Shown piece by piece: positions 61,045 to 64,000 of a stretch of DNA of 64,000 nt (the stretch's first letter is position 1; each line of letters starts with the position of its first letter). The notes beneath the pieces are model-generated. The model did no database searches. It worked only from the letters and a program-made list of their open reading frames with translations, and was not told where the DNA came from. Source of the DNA: Paenimyroides baculatum. Its GTDB lineage: Bacteria > Bacteroidota > Bacteroidia > Flavobacteriales > Flavobacteriaceae. The DNA lies in assembly GCF_008629655.1 (NCBI RefSeq), contig NZ_VWSG01000006.1, forward strand, positions 1 through 64,000. The letters are read 5' to 3'. The position numbers and the translations under genes are program-made.

Positions 61045-61341
61045 TTAATCTATTTTTGTTAATTGTGATATGCAATGATCTATTTCCCGAACTAATGAAT
61101 TTATCTTTAGTTTTGTTTCTTTTTTAAAATCTTCACTGCCCAATAACCCGTTTGCAATTTTTAAATTATCATACTGTTTTTGTAATTCAATATGTTTTTG
61201 CTGCAAATTGGTTTGCTGTGTTTGGTGTTGTAAAAGCTCGTTTCTTAATTGTTCGTTTTCTTTAACAACTTTTTCCAAATGCTGTATCAATTTATTCAAC
61301 TTCGTTTCAATCGATAAAGTGATATCACTTAGTTTTTCCAT
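61045..61341 (-). CDS. Small coiled-coil protein upstream of zapA (ZapB-like)
   Basis: 98-residue protein that is nearly all coiled coil with heptad hydrophobics (LIQHLEKVVKENEQLRNELL). It has no other domain. Its place before zapA, plus its coiled-coil form, matches the ZapB-like or SlyX-like partner seen in this position in Bacteroidota, but sequence alone does not prove a division role. First gene of the unit with zapA. Confidence 0.8.
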   Translation of the reverse strand: MEKLSDITLSIETKLNKLIQHLEKVVKENEQLRNELLQHQTQQTNLQQKHIELQKQYDNLKIANGLLGSEDFKKETKLKINSLVREIDHCISQLTKID

Positions 61342-61364
61342 TATTCAGCACTTAAATAATTATA

Positions 61365-61372
61365 CAAATTTA
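61365..61372 (-). promoter_or_regulatory. -7 element (TAAATTTG) for the coiled-coil/zapA unit
   Basis: Minus-strand TAAATTTG, 23 bases before the ATG at 61341. Confidence 0.6.
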
Positions 61373-61499
61373 CTATTCTTTCATCGAAAATAAAAAAAAA
61401 AAATGAAATATCCGCGCTTTATTTGTTTTAATTTAATTCTGTATTTTTAAATTAGATAATTAAAATTTTGTTATCTTCTTCTTTATTAAAAAATTAAGT

Positions 61500-63170
61500 A
61501 TGATTTACAGATTAATTTGTTTGTTGTTGATTGGTTTAAATTGCTTTGCACAGCAGAAAAATATTCCGGAGTTCGATGTTCCTATTAAAATTCCATTGTT
61601 GGTTGCGGGTAGTTTTGGAGAACTGCGTCCGAATCATTTTCATGCCGGAGTAGATTTTACTGCAAATTATAAAATTGGCGATCCTATTTACGCACCTGCC
61701 GATGGCGTTGTAAATCGATTGAAAGTGAGCAGTTTTGGTTACGGAAAAGCACTTTACGTTAAACATACAAACGGCTACACGACTGTTTACGGACATTTAA
61801 GTACTTACAACGATAAAATTACTGCGTATGTAAATGAGAAACATTACGAAAATAAAAAGTTCGAAATGGAATTATTTCCGCTTGCAAACGAACTTCCTGT
61901 TAAAAAAGGAGACATAATTGGATATATCGGTAATACCGGTGGATCTGGCGGACCGCATCTTCATTATGAAATTCGCGATACCAAAACCGAACACATTTTA
62001 AACCCTATTGCCGTTTCTTTGAAAGATAAAATTACCGATACCGAACAGGCAATTATTAACGGCATTTATGTGTATCCATTAACAGATGAAACAATAATTA
62101 ATAACGAAAATTCGTTTTTCGAAGTAGCTTTAAACAAGGCAAATAATACGTATGTAAGTGAAACAATTCAGGCAAAAGGAACAATTGGTTTCGGAATTAA
62201 CACGCACGACACACAAAACGGTAGTCGCGGTAAAAACGGAATCTATAAAATTGTAACTTATTTGAACGGATCGAAGTATTTTGAAGTGATTTTTGATGAA
62301 TTTTCGTTCGATGAATCTAAATACCTGAATCAGTATATCGATTACAAATATTATCAGCTGACAGAAAACCGAATTCAAAAACTGTTTATTATTAACGATT
62401 TACCGTTGAGTTTAATCAAAACAAAAAAGAACAACGGACAAATAAATGTTAAGAACGATGCAGATTTCAATTTTAAAATTGAAGTTTTTGATGCGCATGA
62501 TAATAAACAAACCATTCAAATTCCTATTAAATATTACGATTATCAAACCGTAGAAAAACCAAAACCAGCGGGCAAATACATTGATTATTTAAAAGATTAT
62601 GCGTTTGAAGAAAAAAATTTTTCGGTTGAATGGGATGCGCGCACTTTTTTTGAAGATGTTTATTTAAAAATGGATTTTGCCGATAATACACTTGTTTTGC
62701 ATAAAGACGAATATCCGGTTCAGAAAAATATCAGCATAAAAATAATTGTTCCAGATGATTATCCTAACAAAGACAAAACGTTTATAGGAAAAACCGATGG
62801 CAAAAAAATCAAATTTTTTGATACTTGGAAACGCGATAACGATTTCAGAATTCGTACAAAAGAACTCGGAACATATAAATTGGTACAAGATACAGAAGAT
62901 CCGATTGTTAGTTTTACAAGCAGTCAAAGTGAATTTACGGCAGACGATGTTTTGGTTTTTGAAATTGAAGACAAACTTTCGGGAATTGATACCTACAGCG
63001 GATTTTTAAATAACGAGTGGATTTTATTTGATTACGATTACAAAACAAAGAAATTAATTCATAAATTAAGCGATAAAAAATTTACAGCCGGTAGCAATAC
63101 TTTACGATTAGAAGTTACCGACCGTGTTGGAAATAATACTACATTTGAACAAACTATAGTTGTTAACTAA
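61500..63170 (+). CDS. M23-family metallopeptidase (LytM domain)
   Basis: 556-residue secreted protein. Signal peptide (MIYRLICLLLIGLNCFAQQ) then an M23 peptidase domain directly: zinc ligands His48 and Asp52 in HFHAGVD, His99 in VYGHLS region, and His153/His155 in GPHLHYE. It would cleave peptidoglycan cross-links or another peptide substrate. The rest (about 200-556) is beta-rich with a C-terminal TDRVGNNTTFEQTIVV, probably Ig-like domains. The TonB receptor gene starts ten bases after its stop, so cotranscription is likely. Confidence 0.9.
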   Translation: MIYRLICLLLIGLNCFAQQKNIPEFDVPIKIPLLVAGSFGELRPNHFHAGVDFTANYKIGDPIYAPADGVVNRLKVSSFGYGKALYVKHTNGYTTVYGHLSTYNDKITAYVNEKHYENKKFEMELFPLANELPVKKGDIIGYIGNTGGSGGPHLHYEIRDTKTEHILNPIAVSLKDKITDTEQAIINGIYVYPLTDETIINNENSFFEVALNKANNTYVSETIQAKGTIGFGINTHDTQNGSRGKNGIYKIVTYLNGSKYFEVIFDEFSFDESKYLNQYIDYKYYQLTENRIQKLFIINDLPLSLIKTKKNNGQINVKNDADFNFKIEVFDAHDNKQTIQIPIKYYDYQTVEKPKPAGKYIDYLKDYAFEEKNFSVEWDARTFFEDVYLKMDFADNTLVLHKDEYPVQKNISIKIIVPDDYPNKDKTFIGKTDGKKIKFFDTWKRDNDFRIRTKELGTYKLVQDTEDPIVSFTSSQSEFTADDVLVFEIEDKLSGIDTYSGFLNNEWILFDYDYKTKKLIHKLSDKKFTAGSNTLRLEVTDRVGNNTTFEQTIVVN

Positions 63171-63180
63171 ATAAAATATT

Positions 63181-64000
63181 TTGAACAAAAGCATATATGT
63201 TTTTTCGGCTTCTATAATCTCTGCATTTGGGTTCGCGCAAACGGCTCAAATTAAGGGTGTTGTGTTAAACGAACAAGATTCTCCCGTACAAAATGTGTTG
63301 GTACAGGCACAAGACAGGCAGGTTTATACAAATGCTAACGGATTTTATTTTTTAGAAGTGTCTCCGTCAGATCAAGTTACCATAAAATTTCAAGCCGATG
63401 CTTACCAAACGGTTATTTACACAGAATCATTGGAAAAAAATCAGTCATTTGAACTGAATATCCGCTTAAGTGATCATTCAGAAGAACTGGAAGTATTGGT
63501 TATCGATAAAAATTTACAACAGCGTTTTGAAGGAACAACCATTATTTCACCCGATGTTATAAGTAGAATTCCTGGGGCAAATGCTGGTGTAGAAAATATT
63601 TTGAAAACACTTCCAGGAGTTTATTCAAATAATGAACTTTCAACCCAATATGCCGTTCGTGGCGGAAATTACGATGAAAACCTTATTTATGTTAACGAAA
63701 TAGAAGTGTATCGACCATTTTTAATTCGATCTGGTCAGCAGGAGGGTTTAAGTTTTACGAACACTTCAATGACCGATAAAGTCGATTTTTCGTCAGGTGG
63801 ATTTCAAGCCAAATACGGCGATAAAATGTCGTCTGTTTTAGATATTACCTATCGCAAACCAAAACAATTCGGCGGACAATTAGATGCCAGTATTTTAGGT
63901 GGTGGTGTTACGGTTGATTTAGCTTCGAAAGATGAAAAATGGACAGCAATTACCGGTTTTAGATACAGAAATAATGCGTTGCTGGTAAATTCGCAAGATG
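63181..64000 (+). CDS. TonB-dependent receptor, 5' part (runs off window)
   Basis: An open frame starts with TTG at 63181 and continues to the window end without a stop. The N-terminus NKSIYVFSASIISAFGFAQT is a signal peptide. A carboxypeptidase-like regulatory domain follows (about 23-100; IKGVVLNEQDSPVQNVLVQ and YTNANGFYFLEV), then a plug domain with RIPGANAGVENILKTLPGVYS, AVRGGNYDENLIYVNEIEVYRP and GFQAKYGDKMSS. TonB box sequence EELEVLVIDK precedes the plug. No in-frame ATG lies before the signal peptide, so TTG is the likely start. It is an outer-membrane importer; ligand unknown. Confidence 0.88.
   Translation, partial: MNKSIYVFSASIISAFGFAQTAQIKGVVLNEQDSPVQNVLVQAQDRQVYTNANGFYFLEVSPSDQVTIKFQADAYQTVIYTESLEKNQSFELNIRLSDHSEELEVLVIDKNLQQRFEGTTIISPDVISRIPGANAGVENILKTLPGVYSNNELSTQYAVRGGNYDENLIYVNEIEVYRPFLIRSGQQEGLSFTNTSMTDKVDFSSGGFQAKYGDKMSSVLDITYRKPKQFGGQLDASILGGGVTVDLASKDEKWTAITGFRYRNNALLVNSQD

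Overview
The window is an AT-rich, densely packed stretch of chromosome from a member of the phylum Bacteroidota, most likely family Flavobacteriaceae. Four things point there. Many transcription units carry the Bacteroidota promoter signature TAnnTTTG, some with a TTG about 19-21 bases upstream. Three secreted proteins carry type IX secretion (T9SS) sorting domains. Lineage-typical proteins are present (DUF4290 protein, PspC/PadR pair, FKBP lipoprotein with thrombospondin type 3 repeats, SusC-like TonB receptor). DnaJ has only half of the usual zinc centre. No prophage, insertion sequence, CRISPR array or restriction system was seen; the content is core genome with small accessory patches.

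Layout. 1-437: end of an rRNA operon (3' part of 5S rRNA), its terminator and a gene-free region with degenerate repeats. 438-8591: mtaB, a peptide-binding lipoprotein, an ABC-F ATPase, a Nudix hydrolase, pyrE, an SRPBCC protein and lpdA. 8767-13075: rmuC-like gene, outer-membrane protein, START-like protein, class IV aminotransferase, yqgE and HU. 13193-19163: fmt and recQ, an AAA ATPase, then DUF493, DUF4290 and murA; this MurA has Asp where the fosfomycin-reactive Cys normally sits. 19421-24002: four identical tRNA-Glu genes, rpsT, typA and htpG. 24157-34198: envelope and secretion genes (lipocalin-like lipoprotein, OmpA lipoprotein, M4 protease, MgtC, FKBP lipoprotein, a T9SS type B protein) mixed with hslR, a TPMT-like methyltransferase, a phosphoribosyltransferase and aroK. 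34326-34690: tRNA-Lys/Leu/Lys/Lys. 34794-44517: cyclophilin, topoisomerase IB, mdaB/LysR divergent pair, a PNPOx-like protein, EamA transporter, a frameshifted VOC gene, HEAT and DUF1801 proteins, murF and fumC. 44672-50852: two very small hydrophobic ORFs, PspC/PadR, DUF4442, an SDR protein, DUF4180, rsmG and a T9SS-exported nuclease/phosphatase. 50961-54735: aminotransferase, YceI, grpE and dnaJ. 54886-58914: an ABC exporter, an NtrC-like regulator without a DNA-binding domain, and a degenerate DEAD-box domain, closely spaced. 58962-61341: rny, a 6S-like RNA, zapA and a coiled-coil partner. 61500-64000: an M23 peptidase and the start of a TonB-dependent receptor that runs off the window.

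The genes cover translation (tRNAs, S20, TypA, RsmG, Fmt, ABC-F), envelope building (MurA, MurF, M23, OmpA), protein folding (HtpG, GrpE, DnaJ, PPIases) and central metabolism (PyrE, Lpd, FumC, AroK). Convergent neighbours repeatedly share one bidirectional hairpin terminator, or overlap by a few bases. The most interesting items are the MurA Asp121 substitution, the 6S-like RNA between zapA and rny, the regulator plus pseudo-DEAD operon, and a 20-residue hydrophobic ORF squeezed between the PspC gene and its terminator.
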